From: Bacteroidetes bacterium endosymbiont of Geopemphigus sp.
Lineage (GTDB): Bacteria; Bacteroidota; Bacteroidia; Flavobacteriales; Blattabacteriaceae
Direction of reading: 5' to 3'
Length of the DNA stretch: 64,000 nucleotides
Assembly (NCBI RefSeq): GCF_002904345.1
Contig: NZ_PEIH01000005.1
Coordinates: 798,449 to 862,448 of the forward strand
The position numbers were made by a program, and so were the translations under genes. Under the pieces are notes generated by a model. It was not told the origin of the DNA. It ran no database searches and saw only the letters and a program-made list of their open reading frames with translations. Positions 1 through 10,254 of this stretch are shown here, in pieces; position 1 is the stretch's first letter, and the number at the start of each line of letters is the position of its first letter.

Positions 1-102
1 TCTTAAATATACACTAATTTAAAATTCTATTATTTATTATAATCTAATTTATAAAATAATAATTATATTAGTATTCATTTTTACGGAAAAATTTTTTTAT
101 CG

Positions 103-212
103 TGAAATTCAGTAGGTTTAAATTAGGTTACTCCTACAGTCTCTCTATGAGCCGAGTGCGTAATTACAATTCGGGTACGCATCAAATCGGACTCGGTTGG
201 ATTTTATTATAG
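103..212 (+). pseudogene. PorP/SprF-family T9SS membrane protein, C-terminal remnant
   Basis: Only the last barrel strands can be read in one frame: the translation around 120-212 gives YSYSLSMSRVRNYNSGTHQI followed by GLGWILL and a TAG stop. The YSYD...NYNSGTHEI...G pattern is how PorP/SprF proteins (outer-membrane partners of type IX secretion substrates) usually end. No open frame links it to anything upstream; bases 1-100 are very AT-rich. It sits just before a decayed T9SS-sorted surface protein, the usual partner of such genes. Family call rests on remembered C-terminal motifs, so moderate confidence. Confidence 0.5.
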
Positions 213-360
213 GTAAATCTAAATTTAGAATTTACGGCATTCACATGGTATCTCATATATAATAGTTATAGAAAAACTTCTAATAAGTAATGAAATTATT
301 GCTATTAAAAGAAAATTAAGATAAATCTAACGGTCTTATCTTAACATCATTCTGTTGTAT

Positions 361-2269
361 GAAAAATCTTGTCATAAAAAATATTTCAAATCTATATAGC
401 ATTGTATACAATTGCTTCAGCAATTTATGCCCAACAACCCATGATTACAAAACCGGCTTTTACCAAAGACTTCGAAGGAGCTAAACATGCCGATCAAAAA
501 CTTCCTCTCACAAAAGGAGAGGTTTTACTTGAGCATGTCAGTCGCGCCCTGATAGACCAAATCAGTATAATGTAATGACAGAATTTAGGGAATATAAATA
601 CCCTGATCGGATTGTAAAAGATCATACTGGTCAAAAAGGGAATCATGGCAATCTACTGGTTATGAATGGCAGGAACGAAAGAAAGGTAACGGAAATGTAC
701 AAATTTCGTATTAACGATATTTGCTCAAACAGTCATTATAAATTTTCCTATTAGGCAAAGCTTTTGGAGCCTTATAACCACCCACTAGCAGAGGCAATAT
801 AATAGGTGAAGTATTTGATAATCAAACCAGAGAGTCACTTGCTAAAAAAGAAAGCGGCTATTTAAAGTATGATTCTAACCCTGATCAGTGGATGGAACAA
901 AATTTTATCATTAAAACTATAAATAATAAAGAGCTTGAATTTAAGCTTACCGATATAGGTTCCTTGCCTGATGGTCCGCATGGGAGTTGTCACTATTATA
1001 GAACTGGATGACATACAGGCTAAATCCGAAGCCGGATCAATCAAACTTATAGTATTGATAATCAAATACACAATACAAGAACTTATAATGCATACAAGGG
1101 AAACCATCAGAAAATAGAAGTAAAACTCATAAGAGAATTTCCTTATAAAAAACAGCAACAAAGAAAACCCGGAAAGGTCAACTGGAATGACATTCCTCAG
1201 AACAATGCAGAATTTATCGATATTAAAACAATTGATAATTGTATAGAATATAGTAATTGTGGCCTCTACAGACAGTCAATCCTGTAGGTTGTTTATCTGA
1301 GAGATAGAAAATCGAAATGCTCGAAGATAACAAGCCTTTACTATCCAATAAATGACAGTAAACATATAGAATATTTGCGATAGCGGAGATTTTCCTAAAA
1401 TCAACTTAGCAACCGATAAAAATAATCAAGCACTTAATGAACAGACTGTAGAAACCGCAACTTATTATGCAGAAGCTCTTTACTACAAAAGGATATGCAT
1501 CTAACCTAATACAGGTAGGAATCGTCAAAAAAACAGACCCATGTGTTCTCAGTAACATCCAAAATCGATTATTACTTCTATGGGGAGATAAGCCGGAGCT
1601 TTCTTTCACTCTTGATCCTTCAACAAACTCTAGAGAAATTACAGAAGCTAAGCTCAAAACTCCTTCGGACGCAAACATAACGCTTAACACTCACGAGATA
1701 GAAAATCTTAGCTCGGGGAATCTTCCTAAAGGATTATCCGGATTTTTAGTAAGAAAGATCGTGGGAAGTATACTGTAGAACTGACAAGCAATGGTTGCCG
1801 ATCCGGAGGATCCGGTGAAAAGCTGTGTAGAAGATTTGCTTTTTCCTGAGCCTAAGGGAGAAAAACCTAACTATTGAATACTCCATAGACGGGGTGAATT
1901 TCCAGTCTTCTCCTTTATTTTCAGGAATAAAAGAAGGAATCTATGAGTTTTTATGCACGATAAGGATCAGTGCGTGGTAAAAGCGCTCTTTAAAACAAAA
2001 TATTTAAAAATTGAAGAGGCTATCTCCTAATGCAGATGGTATTAATGATCTGCGGGATATCTCTGGGCTATCAGGTTGTCAAAATATTAGGGTAACGATC
2101 TTTGACAGATACGAAAGGGTGCTTACTGAGCTTAACTCATCCCAGATCTTATGGGATGGGTATTATCTAAATAAAGATGCGACTTCCGACATCTATTGGT
2201 AACTTATTCATTCCAGATACGGAAAAAGACCCGATAAAAGAGGGTCCGATTGCCATTAAAAGAAAATAA
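361..2269 (+). pseudogene. T9SS-sorted surface protein (gliding motility-associated C-terminal domain), decayed
   Basis: The plus strand carries readable stretches in shifting frames. A signal-peptide-like start near 361-430 ends in AIYAQQP; middle fragments lie at about 800-960 and 1467-1778; the end (about 2011-2269) reads SPNADGIND...VTIFDRYERVL...WDG..L..D..YW, then after a frameshift PIAIKRK and a stop. That is the type B sorting domain of Bacteroidota gliding/adhesion proteins (PN.DGIND, FDRYG, WDG, terminal KR). Many stops and at least four frameshifts rule out an intact product. In life it would be an exported adhesin-like protein of roughly 630 residues. The upstream PorP/SprF tail and the immediate terminator fit a former T9SS substrate locus. 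Confidence 0.75.
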
Positions 2270-2272
2270 AGA

Positions 2273-2311
2273 AATATACCCTACAGATCATAATGATCTG
2301 TAGGGTATATT
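2273..2311. terminator. Perfect 18-bp hairpin, probable bidirectional terminator
   Basis: Bases 2273-2290 and 2294-2311 are exact reverse complements around a TAA loop. The core is CCCTACAGATCA / TGATCTGTAGGG with AT-rich ends. It begins four bases after the stop of the decayed surface protein and lies downstream of the minus-strand tRNA-Phe, so it could end transcription from both sides. It has survived unmutated although the gene it served has decayed. Confidence 0.7.
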
Positions 2312-2444
2312 AGAAATATCAAGACACGTTTGTTTCTTTTTGGATAAATTTTTCTGAAAAAAAACTAGAAAAGGATATAGCGGAATCTACTGGATATATT
2401 TCTTGCATTATCTTTGAGGCATATATGCTTAGGAAAGATAATAG

Positions 2445-2517
<73 letters not shown>

Positions 2518-2609
2518 TTCGCACAAGGTAGTACGCAAATCTAAGAGAAAATATAATACCTTCCAAGATCGGAAGCATTCAAAAAAATCTTGAAAAATCT
2601 TGTTTTCTT

Positions 2610-4010
2610 ATGAAAATAAAAAATTACATCTTTGTATGTACTTGTAAAACTTATTTTGTGCGTCTACAGCGACATTTCAAGAGTATATTCTTTTTAGTTC
2701 TATTCCCTTTGTTTATAGGAATCCAGGCCCAAACTTTATCCACTTCCTCTTATGGTCACTATGGACTCGGAGAGAAATTCGTTGACAATGATGTTTTAAT
2801 AAAAAGCATGGGAGGAATTTCAACTACTTACGAAATGCCCATGGGCAGCGGAATTAACTTTTTCAATCCAGCTGCGAACGGTAAAATCGGTAGCAGCGTT
2901 TTTTCACTCGAAGGAGCCTCTTTTTGGACGAGATATTCCGGAAAAAATGCCCCTGAGCTTAAAAATACCTTTTTTTTTTCAAAAATTTCACTAGGGTTTC
3001 CTCTAGATGAAAAATGGCGCGCAGCGCTGGCCTATCAACCCTACAGCGGTTATTTTCATCCTTTCTCAAAAGATACTATTCCCGATAGAATCTCTCAGTT
3101 AGATCAGCCGGTAGACGATATCAAAGGATCAGGAGGTTTAAATGCGTTACAAGGCCTGATCAATTATAGCATTAATAAAAATTTTCAGTTAGGATTTAGC
3201 GGAAGTTATGTTTTCGGAAACATAGAGAGACGTTATCAAAAAAAACTATCAGAAGATAGCACGAAATTATGGGAATTTGATGATAAACTTAATGCACTGG
3301 AAATTAAATTAGGCGCTCTTTACAGCGATTTTTACCAGAGAGGGAAAAGATGGATAATAGGAGCCACTTACGGCATCGGAACTAAATCCGATTTGACAAG
3401 AAACCTTAGCTCATACAAGCTCGAAATGGTGGGAAAAGATAATCCCAATCCGGAAAAAGGAAAAGAGCAAAAAAAGATTAAAGAGTTAGATGTTAAGGAT
3501 CGCTACTCAGAATCAAATAAAATTTCATTTCGCCTGCCCGGTTCTTTTAGTTTAGGCTTTGCCTATGGGGAAGATTTCCATTGGATGATCAGTGGGCAAT
3601 TTGATTGGAATAAAAACAGCGAATTAGATTCTTTAAAACTTCCCAGAGTTCAAGGTCGAGAAGATCAGAAAAATAGTCAGAGATTTTCTTTAGGAGGATA
3701 TTGGATTCCAAAATCCAATTCCTATAAGAGTTATTTCTCAAGGGTGATCTATCGGGCAGGTCTTTACTATGAAAACAGCGGTTTGGTCGTTTCTCGTGAA
3801 TTGATCAATGATTACGGTCTAAGTCTTGGCGCAAGTTTTTCGTTAAAAATCAAAAAAGAGTTTGATGAAGACTCTTCTTACCTGAACGTGGGATTTGGAC
3901 TAGGACAAAGGGGGACTACCCAAAAAGCGCTTCTTAAAGAAACCTATGCAAATTTAAGAGTGGGTTTTACCTTCGGCGCCAAATGGTTTAAAAAAAGACT
4001 CTACCGTTGA
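2610..4010 (+). CDS. Outer-membrane beta-barrel protein, FadL/OMPP1-like (conserved in Flavobacteriia)
   Basis: About 466 residues. An N-terminal hydrophobic signal segment (about residues 25-40, FFLVLFPLFIGIQAQ) is followed by alternating polar/hydrophobic strands rich in Gly, Tyr and Phe. SSYGHYGLGEKF and the NP.AAN-type motif near residues 84-90 resemble long-chain fatty acid porin-type proteins. The ATG at 2610 gives a long n-region; an in-frame GTG at 2658 (VRLQRHFKS) would give a more normal signal peptide and may be the true start. It lies just upstream of lptC and the CNNM gene, an arrangement I recall from other Flavobacteriia, which suggests an envelope role. Substrate unknown. Confidence 0.75.
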   Translation: MKIKNYIFVCTCKTYFVRLQRHFKSIFFLVLFPLFIGIQAQTLSTSSYGHYGLGEKFVDNDVLIKSMGGISTTYEMPMGSGINFFNPAANGKIGSSVFSLEGASFWTRYSGKNAPELKNTFFFSKISLGFPLDEKWRAALAYQPYSGYFHPFSKDTIPDRISQLDQPVDDIKGSGGLNALQGLINYSINKNFQLGFSGSYVFGNIERRYQKKLSEDSTKLWEFDDKLNALEIKLGALYSDFYQRGKRWIIGATYGIGTKSDLTRNLSSYKLEMVGKDNPNPEKGKEQKKIKELDVKDRYSESNKISFRLPGSFSLGFAYGEDFHWMISGQFDWNKNSELDSLKLPRVQGREDQKNSQRFSLGGYWIPKSNSYKSYFSRVIYRAGLYYENSGLVVSRELINDYGLSLGASFSLKIKKEFDEDSSYLNVGFGLGQRGTTQKALLKETYANLRVGFTFGAKWFKKRLYR

Positions 4011-4042
4011 TCCTTTTTGCTACAAGCAAATCACCACTTAAA

Positions 4043-4606
4043 ATGAAACAGAGATCTTATTTAAGAAGATATTTTCTTTTAATCTCTCTTGTATTTTATG
4101 CATCTTGTAAGGGTGATATATCTCATAAAGCCGATAAAAACGAAACACCCGATCGGGTGTTTACTCAGGCACATATTATTCATAAAGATTCAGGAGAATT
4201 AAAAATGGACCTCAAAGCGCCTGTTATCGAACAATATCAATTTGAACAAGGAAAAAACCAAAAGTTATTTCCCAGTGGAATACACGTAATTTTTTATGAA
4301 AAAAATAAGATCACGCCAGGTCACTTAAAAGCTCACTGGGCAGAAGAACTTGAATCAGAAGGTCTTTATAAAGCAAAAGGCCAAGTAGAAATTATTAATG
4401 CACAGGGAGATACTCTGCGAACTGATGAAATTTTTTGGAATCGAGGAGAAAAAAAAATCTATACCAATGCTTTAACGCAAATTCACCGCGCCGATGGCAC
4501 GGAACTTACAGCAAAAAACGGCCTGGAAAGCTCTGAAGATCTCAACGATCTCATATTAAAAAACACCGAAGGAACCATTCCTCTTAAGGAAAATGATTCG
4601 CTATGA
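4043..4606 (+). CDS. lptC: LPS export ABC transporter periplasmic protein LptC
   Basis: 187 residues from the ATG at 4043 (a TTG at 4007 overlapping the upstream stop is possible but gives a poor n-region). The start MKQRSYLRRYF-LLISLVFYASC is a lipoprotein signal with lipobox YASC, Cys22. The body has the LptC/OstA-like repeat pattern: DSG.L...L.AP, FP.GI...FY, L.A..A.....LY.A.G.V...N..GD.L.T..L.W....K.IYT. LptC links the inner-membrane LptBFG complex to LptA in lipopolysaccharide transport. The 3' end overlaps the next start (ATGA), indicating translational coupling. Confidence 0.85.
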   Translation: MKQRSYLRRYFLLISLVFYASCKGDISHKADKNETPDRVFTQAHIIHKDSGELKMDLKAPVIEQYQFEQGKNQKLFPSGIHVIFYEKNKITPGHLKAHWAEELESEGLYKAKGQVEIINAQGDTLRTDEIFWNRGEKKIYTNALTQIHRADGTELTAKNGLESSEDLNDLILKNTEGTIPLKENDSL

Positions 4607-5871
4607 TTTCCGGCATATTTTTCATACTGATCACTTTAGTCTTGTCGGCTTTTTTTTCGGGTATGGAAATGGCGCTTATATCCTGTAATCGTTTTCAGAT
4701 AGAGCTACAAAAAAAGAAAGAAAACCTCTCTTCTAAACTTTTATCCAGGATTAGCGCACAATCCAGACGCTTTATCGCCACTATGCTCATAGGTAATAAT
4801 ATTGTCCTTGTGATTTACGGATTGTATATGGGTGATTTGATGACAGAACTATTACTGAGCAATCTACCCTCAGGCATCGAACCAGGACTTTCTACTCTTC
4901 TTTTACAAAGCATTTTATCCACTATCATCATTTTAGTGACAGCGGAATTTTTACCCAAAGTATTCTTTGGTCTTTATGCAGTTGAGGTGCTCAATTTTTT
5001 TGCTATACCCGCCTATATTGCTTTTCAAGTACTTTCCCCTATAACAACTCTGCTCATGTGGCTTTCTGATAAATTTTTAAGAATATCGGGGGAAAAAGAG
5101 CAAAACGAAACACGAATCTTTGACAGAGAAGATCTTACTTTCTTCGTTTCGGAAAAAATAGAAAATCTTCGTAAAGAAGATATCGAGTCCGAAGTGGAAA
5201 TCTTTCACAGAGCTTTGGATTTTTCTCAAATCAAAGCCAGAGAATGCATGGTTCCTCGAAATGAAGTAGTTGCGGTAAATATAGACGACTCCATAGAAGA
5301 GATTACCAAAAAATTTATCAAAAACGGACTCTCGAAGATCCTCGTATGTGAAGAAGGAGATCTTGACAAGCTTAAAGGATATCTACACTATTTTGAACTT
5401 TTCAAAAAACCCAAGGATCTTGGTTCAATTTTATTGCCTGTAGAGTTCGTGCATGCCACTATGCGGGCCCAGGAGGTAATGAATCTCCTAATTAGAAAAC
5501 ACAAAAGCATCGCTATAGTACTCGATGAATATGGAGGAACAGCTGGTTTGATCACTATTGAAGATCTGCTGGAAGAATTTCTGGGGAATATAGAAGATGA
5601 GCACGATAAGAATCACCTGCTAGAAAAAAAGCTCAGAAAAGCCGAATTTCTTTTCTCCGCGCGTCTTGAAATTAATTATTTAAATGATAAATACAGATTT
5701 GATCTACCCAGCTCGGAGCAATATGAAACCATCGGAGGCTTAGTGGTTGCCCAGAGAGAAGACATTCCAAAAGTGGGTGAAAGTGTACAACTTAAAAATA
5801 TATACATCGAAGTGAGGAAAGTTTCTAAAAACAAGATAGAAGAGGTTTTCGTAAGACGAAATAAAGCCTAA
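4603..5871 (+). CDS. CNNM/CorC-family membrane protein with CBS pair (hemolysin family)
   Basis: 422 residues. The N-terminal DUF21/CNNM membrane domain has about four hydrophobic segments (roughly residues 1-20, 60-80, 95-120, 130-155) and the typical start [14 protein letters not shown]-domain pair covers about residues 205-325, including [10 protein letters not shown], and contains the near-invariant [21 protein letters not shown] CorC_HlyC domain ends the protein. These proteins are implicated in Mg/Co homeostasis; the 'hemolysin' label is historical. Coupled to lptC by a 4-nt overlap. GldE is a paralogue in gliding bacteria, but this position next to lptC points to the general family member. 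Confidence 0.88.
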   Translation: MISGIFFILITLVLSAFFSGMEMALISCNRFQIELQKKKENLSSKLLSRISAQSRRFIATMLIGNNIVLVIYGLYMGDLMTELLLSNLPSGIEPGLSTLLLQSILSTIIILVTAEFLPKVFFGLYAVEVLNFFAIPAYIAFQVLSPITTLLMWLSDKFLRISGEKEQNETRIFDREDLTFFVSEKIENLRKEDIESEVEIFHRALDFSQIKARECMVPRNEVVAVNIDDSIEEITKKFIKNGLSKILVCEEGDLDKLKGYLHYFELFKKPKDLGSILLPVEFVHATMRAQEVMNLLIRKHKSIAIVLDEYGGTAGLITIEDLLEEFLGNIEDEHDKNHLLEKKLRKAEFLFSARLEINYLNDKYRFDLPSSEQYETIGGLVVAQREDIPKVGESVQLKNIYIEVRKVSKNKIEEVFVRRNKA

Positions 5872-5935
5872 CAATAATTCTTTCAAGTTTTACTTTTAAA
5901 TCGTACTTTCGTGCGCGTTACAAGTTGTATTTCAG

Positions 5936-8032
5936 ATGGCTTTATTGGGAAATATCAGAAAACATTCCTGGTTATTGATCATAGTTATTGGGCTGGCAAT
6001 GCTTGCCTTTCTTATAGATCCTAAAACACTTTCAATTCTAAGAAAAGACCCAAATATCATCGGGAAAATTAATGGTGAGGAGATTACACGTCAAGAATAT
6101 CTTCAACAAATAGAATTTTATAAGCAATTCTCTCAGAGCGCGCCTGAAAACTATTTAACTTTCCAAACCTGGAATGCTATGCTGAGTGAAAAACTTTTAA
6201 ATCAGCAAGCGCAAAAAATTGGCTTGCAAGTAAATGATAAAGATTTCTGGGAAGCCATTAAAAGACAATCGATATACAGCGGACTTCAGCAATTTCAAGA
6301 TGAAAGGGGTGCTTTCAGTCGAAAAAAATTTAAGGATTATCTCTCTAAGATAGAAGAGAATGTAAAAACAGATCCGCAAGCAGAAAAAGAGTATAAATTA
6401 TGGCTTTATCAGAAAGAAAATATTCCACGTCAATTAATGGCTACTCAATATATGGAGATGGTTTTTACAGCCTTAAACACTACCAAATCACAAACGAAAG
6501 CACTACATGAGGCCAAAAATTTATCTACCAAAATCAATTATCTTTTTATTCCTTATCAAAAATACGAAGCAAAATATCCCGTCTCTGTAAAAGACGAAGA
6601 AATTCAAAAATATATCCAGTTACATAAAGTACTTTACAAAAAACCTACTTCCAGAGATCTGAGCTTGGTGGTTTTTCCCGGGAATCCTTCAAAAGAAGAT
6701 ATTGAAAAAACACAAAAACAGATACAAGACTTAGTTAAAGAACTAAAAAGCACGAATGACAACGAGGGATTTATTTCAGCTAATTCTGAAGTACCTTATA
6801 ATTCAGAGTATTATTCGGAAGAATACGTGCCTGATTTTTTAAAAAACTTCGTTAAGAGCACTCAGACCGGAGAAATTTATGGGCCGATAAAAGAGTCAAA
6901 CTCTTATATTATAATTAAACTTGTGGATAAAAAAATGCTTTCCGCATCTACTAAAGCTAGTCACATTCTCATCACTTATAAAGGAGCTTCACGTTCAAAA
7001 GCTATCCGTAGTAAAGAAGAAGCTCAAAAACTGGCTGAAAATCTCCTGGCAGCTATTAAGTCAGATCCAAAAAAATTTGAAACGTTCTTAGAAAAATCAG
7101 ATGATCCTTCAGCAAATAAGAATAAAGGGGACCTAGGCTGGAGCAAACGAAATGAACGCAACTTCGTTCCCGATTTTCAGAATTACATAGTAGAACAGCC
7201 CAAAGGAAACATTGGAATAGTAGAAACACCTTTTGGTTATCACATTGTAAAAATCGATGACAAAAGCCCTCCGGAGCCCGCTTATCAACTAGCTATATTG
7301 GCAAAAAGCCTGCGGCCGTCAAAGGAGACTGAAAACGCTTTATATGCTCAAGCCAGTAAATTTATTCAAGATATTTCAAAAGTTGATACTAATACTTTTG
7401 TTAATAAGGCTCGTAAATCAGGTTATCAGACAGTAGTTTCGAAAGGAGTTTTAGCTTCGCAGCCTTCTATCGAAGAACTTAAAACGGACTCTGATCCAGA
7501 GGTCATTCGTTGGGCTTTTGAAAAAGGACGTAAAAAAGGGGATACCAAAATGTTTACCACCTCCTCTGGAGATTACATCATAGCAAGTATTTCAGGTATT
7601 CAGCAAGAGGGCCTGGCTGCTTTAGAGAATGTAAAAGAAGAGATCATTCCTATTCTGAAAAAAAAGAAACTAGCTGCGATTTTATCTGAAAAAATAAAAA
7701 AGATAAACGCTACTACTCTTCAGGGGCTCTCCAATACCTTAGAAGAAAAGATAACAGAAAATATCCATGTACAACTCTCTAATCCTCAACTCGAGGGAAT
7801 AGGACCAGAACCTAAAGTAGTGGGCACAGCTATGGGTATTGCGCTACATAAAATCTCTTTACCTATCGTAGGTAATAAAGGCGTATTCGTACTCTACGCC
7901 TTACAACGCATCTCCCAAACTCTCAAAACCGATAACTATTCTAAAAAAACATATGGTAGAGAAAATGCTGATCTTGCACTAATTTTCCAGACATTAAAAA
8001 ACAAATCTAAGATTAAAGACTACAGACATTAG
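5936..8032 (+). CDS. PpiD/SurA-type periplasmic peptidyl-prolyl isomerase, membrane anchored
   Basis: 698 residues. A short cytoplasmic start (MALLGNIRKHSW) precedes one membrane helix (residues 12-28, LLIIVIGLAMLAFLIDP) and a SurA_N-like chaperone domain (about 40-170, INGEEITRQEYLQQI). A parvulin/rotamase domain covers about 339-437, with ASHILI, DPSA...GDLGW and F..GYHI.K motifs. Further helices follow. It is the expected folding factor for outer-membrane proteins. It follows the CNNM gene by 64 bp. A TACTTTCG element at 5904-5911, one base off the Bacteroidota -7 consensus, may give it a promoter of its own. Confidence 0.88.
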   Translation: MALLGNIRKHSWLLIIVIGLAMLAFLIDPKTLSILRKDPNIIGKINGEEITRQEYLQQIEFYKQFSQSAPENYLTFQTWNAMLSEKLLNQQAQKIGLQVNDKDFWEAIKRQSIYSGLQQFQDERGAFSRKKFKDYLSKIEENVKTDPQAEKEYKLWLYQKENIPRQLMATQYMEMVFTALNTTKSQTKALHEAKNLSTKINYLFIPYQKYEAKYPVSVKDEEIQKYIQLHKVLYKKPTSRDLSLVVFPGNPSKEDIEKTQKQIQDLVKELKSTNDNEGFISANSEVPYNSEYYSEEYVPDFLKNFVKSTQTGEIYGPIKESNSYIIIKLVDKKMLSASTKASHILITYKGASRSKAIRSKEEAQKLAENLLAAIKSDPKKFETFLEKSDDPSANKNKGDLGWSKRNERNFVPDFQNYIVEQPKGNIGIVETPFGYHIVKIDDKSPPEPAYQLAILAKSLRPSKETENALYAQASKFIQDISKVDTNTFVNKARKSGYQTVVSKGVLASQPSIEELKTDSDPEVIRWAFEKGRKKGDTKMFTTSSGDYIIASISGIQQEGLAALENVKEEIIPILKKKKLAAILSEKIKKINATTLQGLSNTLEEKITENIHVQLSNPQLEGIGPEPKVVGTAMGIALHKISLPIVGNKGVFVLYALQRISQTLKTDNYSKKTYGRENADLALIFQTLKNKSKIKDYRH

Positions 8033-8052
8033 GAACTAACAAGAAAAGAAAA

Positions 8053-8682
8053 TTAAGAAGTTTTTTTTAATTTTTTAGAGAATATTTCTCTATCTATCCT
8101 GCGTAAAATGATGTGAAAATGATCAGGGTTTTCAACAAAATTAATCGCATCTACATCGATAATAAGTAAAGGTCCTGCATTATAATTTTTAATCCAAGCT
8201 TCATAACGCTCATTAAGATGTATTAAGTAATCTTCATTAATGCTTTTTTCATAAACTCGTCCTCTTTTATGAATCTGCTCAAGCAGAGTGACGATTGAAG
8301 CTCGAAGATAGATCAGCAAACGAGGAGCCTCAATAAAAGACTGCATAGTCTCGAAAAGAGATTTATAAGTTGCATAATCTCTTGAATCCAACAAACCCAT
8401 TCCATAAAGATTCGCTGCAAATATGTATGCATCTTCATATATGGTTCTGTCCTGAATGATGTTTTCCTTGCTATTCTGCAGAAGTTTAAGCTTTTTTAAG
8501 CGGTGACCCAGGAAATAGACTTGAAGATGAAATGCCCATCGACTCATATCATTGTAGAAGTTATCTAAGTAAGGATTGTCATCTACATCTCCATAATGAG
8601 GCTTCCATTGATAATGACTGGCCAACATGCCTGTAAGAGTAGTTTTACCAGCGCCAATATTTCCCGCTATAGAAATGTGCAT
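8053..8682 (-). CDS. Deoxynucleoside kinase (dNK family)
   Basis: 209 residues, normal for the family. The P-loop GNIGAGKTT is at residues 7-15. The substrate-binding acidic residue and YLDNFYND region follow. The DRT motif (78-80, IQDRTIYED) replaces the DRS/DRY of other members, and an R-rich lid (HKRGRVYEKSI) lies near residue 135. It phosphorylates deoxyadenosine/deoxycytidine-type nucleosides for dNTP salvage. It converges on the PpiD-like gene with 20 bp between stops. Its retention matters because the neighbouring salvage enzyme thymidine kinase (51.6-52.2 kb) is broken. Confidence 0.85.
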   Translation of the reverse strand: MHISIAGNIGAGKTTLTGMLASHYQWKPHYGDVDDNPYLDNFYNDMSRWAFHLQVYFLGHRLKKLKLLQNSKENIIQDRTIYEDAYIFAANLYGMGLLDSRDYATYKSLFETMQSFIEAPRLLIYLRASIVTLLEQIHKRGRVYEKSINEDYLIHLNERYEAWIKNYNAGPLLIIDVDAINFVENPDHFHIILRRIDREIFSKKLKKTS

Positions 8683-9548
8683 TCTTTGTAAAACGTTTTA
8701 TCAAAGAAACTCCGTAGAGCAAAAATTTAAGTTTCGTCATCTTTTGAAATAGAGCTCTCATCTTTTGCATTGCAGTACAAACATCGAATATTCCCTAATT
8801 CTTCCTTGCAATATAGTGCAATTATCAAAATCAACAGCCTAGTTTGGTTTACTCTTTAAATTGAATATTCTCTGGAAATATTTTGTATGAAGTTGCATAT
8901 ACCTATTTCCCCCGAACATAGATGATGTTAAGAATCCCATAATATCATTTTGCATTCAAAGCAAACTCTCTTTAAAACTACCTGAAAGATATGTTCCTCA
9001 TAACATCTTCTTATTATTTTATTCTCTTACTGAGAATACAACAGTGGCTGCCGAAAAAGTAAGTTATTTTATGATCATTTTTAAAATAGGGAAACATAAG
9101 GCCTTTGAGTCATATCCCTCGAAATTCTATTTAAATGGAACGTTCATATCCTAAAATAACAAAGTATACTCTACCCAATAACTTAACGTCTGATATTACA
9201 GAAGTGCTCATGGGGCTAAAGAAACAAGTCATATTTGAGGATGTGAATTATCTTTTTCTTTAAATAAGCAATATTAATTAACATTACCGGATCCAGAAAA
9301 AAAAATTGCTTTATAATAAAACATGTACTACATTTTATATGTATCTCTAAATCATGTAACATGCTTGTATTAAATGATTTGTTAAAAGTATCTTTATATA
9401 AAGTACTTCGAAATATTCTTCAACGCCACGAAAATTTATGTATGTTTTTTACCCTCAATGTATCGAGCTGAAATACTCAATAATAACAAATAAATGAAAA
9501 AATTCCAATACTGAAAATGTGCTTAAATCTATGCATAAAATATTATAC
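8683..9548. other. Non-coding, eroded spacer of about 870 bp
   Basis: No frame on either strand stays open for a gene-sized distance, and base composition is strongly AT. On the minus strand, ending near 8735, one short stretch reads GNIRCLYCNAKDESSISKDD before a stop, with a CxxC pair that looks like the tail of a real protein. Further up only short frame fragments are readable (around 9050-9250). Most likely one or two fully eroded genes; I cannot name them. Confidence 0.5.
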
Positions 9549-9624
9549 TGGTGACCTCGGAGGGAGTCGAACCCCCACCATGGGAACCGGAATCCCACGT
9601 TCTATCCGGTTAAACTACGGGGCC
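9549..9624 (-). tRNA. tRNA-Arg (CCG), acceptor stem with one mismatch
   Basis: Complement, 76 nt with an encoded CCA (73 nt without). The anticodon arm is TGGGA-TTCCGGT-TCCCA (anticodon CCG). The D stem is GTTT/GAAC; the T arm is GGGGG-TTCGACT-CCCTC. The acceptor GGCCCCG/CGAGGTC has a G2:U71 wobble and a C5:A68 mismatch, so it is weaker than usual. It may still work, or may be an early decaying copy, given the eroded surroundings. Confidence 0.88.
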
Positions 9625-9669
9625 TTTGGAGGGCGAAAATTAATCAATGTAGATGAGAAAAACGTATTA

Positions 9670-10254
9670 TCAAAGGATTCTATTAAAAACATTCATCGTT
9701 ATATGCAGACCTTTCATACCGAAAGAAATGATTCCATCTAGAGCGTTTTCCATAGGTTCGATAAGTGCAGAAAGTTCCTTTTGAGTCCATGTACCCAATA
9801 CATAATCCACTTGCTTTCCTTTTTTAAATCCCTTTCCCACACCTATGCGCAGACGCGGATAATTAGAAGTAGACAATATCTCCTGAATATTTTTCAGACC
9901 ATTATGACCACCATCGCTTCCTTTGGGTCGAAGACGCAGTGTGCCTAATTCCAAATGAATATCATCGGCAACCACCAGTAGTTGATCTGTAGAGAGGTTT
10001 TCTTTGTCCATCCAATATTTTACAGCCTTTCCACTTAGGTTAATAAAGGTATCGGGCTTAAGCAATAGAAAAAGCTTTCCTCTATGATGTAAACGCAAAA
10101 CATCGCCGAAGTAATCTGAAGAGAAATTTGTAGCATGCTTTTGAGCTAGATGATCCAGGACCTTGAAACCAATATTATGACGGGTATTTTCATAGAAAAC
10201 ACCTTTGTTACCCAGACCTGTAATAAGAAATTTTTGCACCTGAGGATTTGCCAT
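9670..10254 (-). CDS. pth: Peptidyl-tRNA hydrolase
   Basis: 194 residues, full length for bacterial Pth. It releases tRNA from prematurely terminated peptidyl-tRNA in the cytoplasm. Family residues are visible: GLGN..... (residues 13-16), the catalytic histidine in YENTRHNIGF (His26), KPDTFINLSG (66-75), the Asp pair in VADDIHLELG (97-98), and the asparagine in GGHNGLKN (Asn118). Flavobacterial relatives usually have ribosomal protein L25 upstream; here only eroded DNA and a trpG relic are found. Its stop lies about 45 bp from the tRNA-Arg gene, on the same strand. Confidence 0.95.
   Translation of the reverse strand: MANPQVQKFLITGLGNKGVFYENTRHNIGFKVLDHLAQKHATNFSSDYFGDVLRLHHRGKLFLLLKPDTFINLSGKAVKYWMDKENLSTDQLLVVADDIHLELGTLRLRPKGSDGGHNGLKNIQEILSTSNYPRLRIGVGKGFKKGKQVDYVLGTWTQKELSALIEPMENALDGIISFGMKGLHITMNVFNRIL

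Noticed and set aside
862-1161. Minus-strand 99-codon frame
   Set aside because: It is opposite to a readable fragment of the T9SS surface protein relic and has a random hydrophobic composition.
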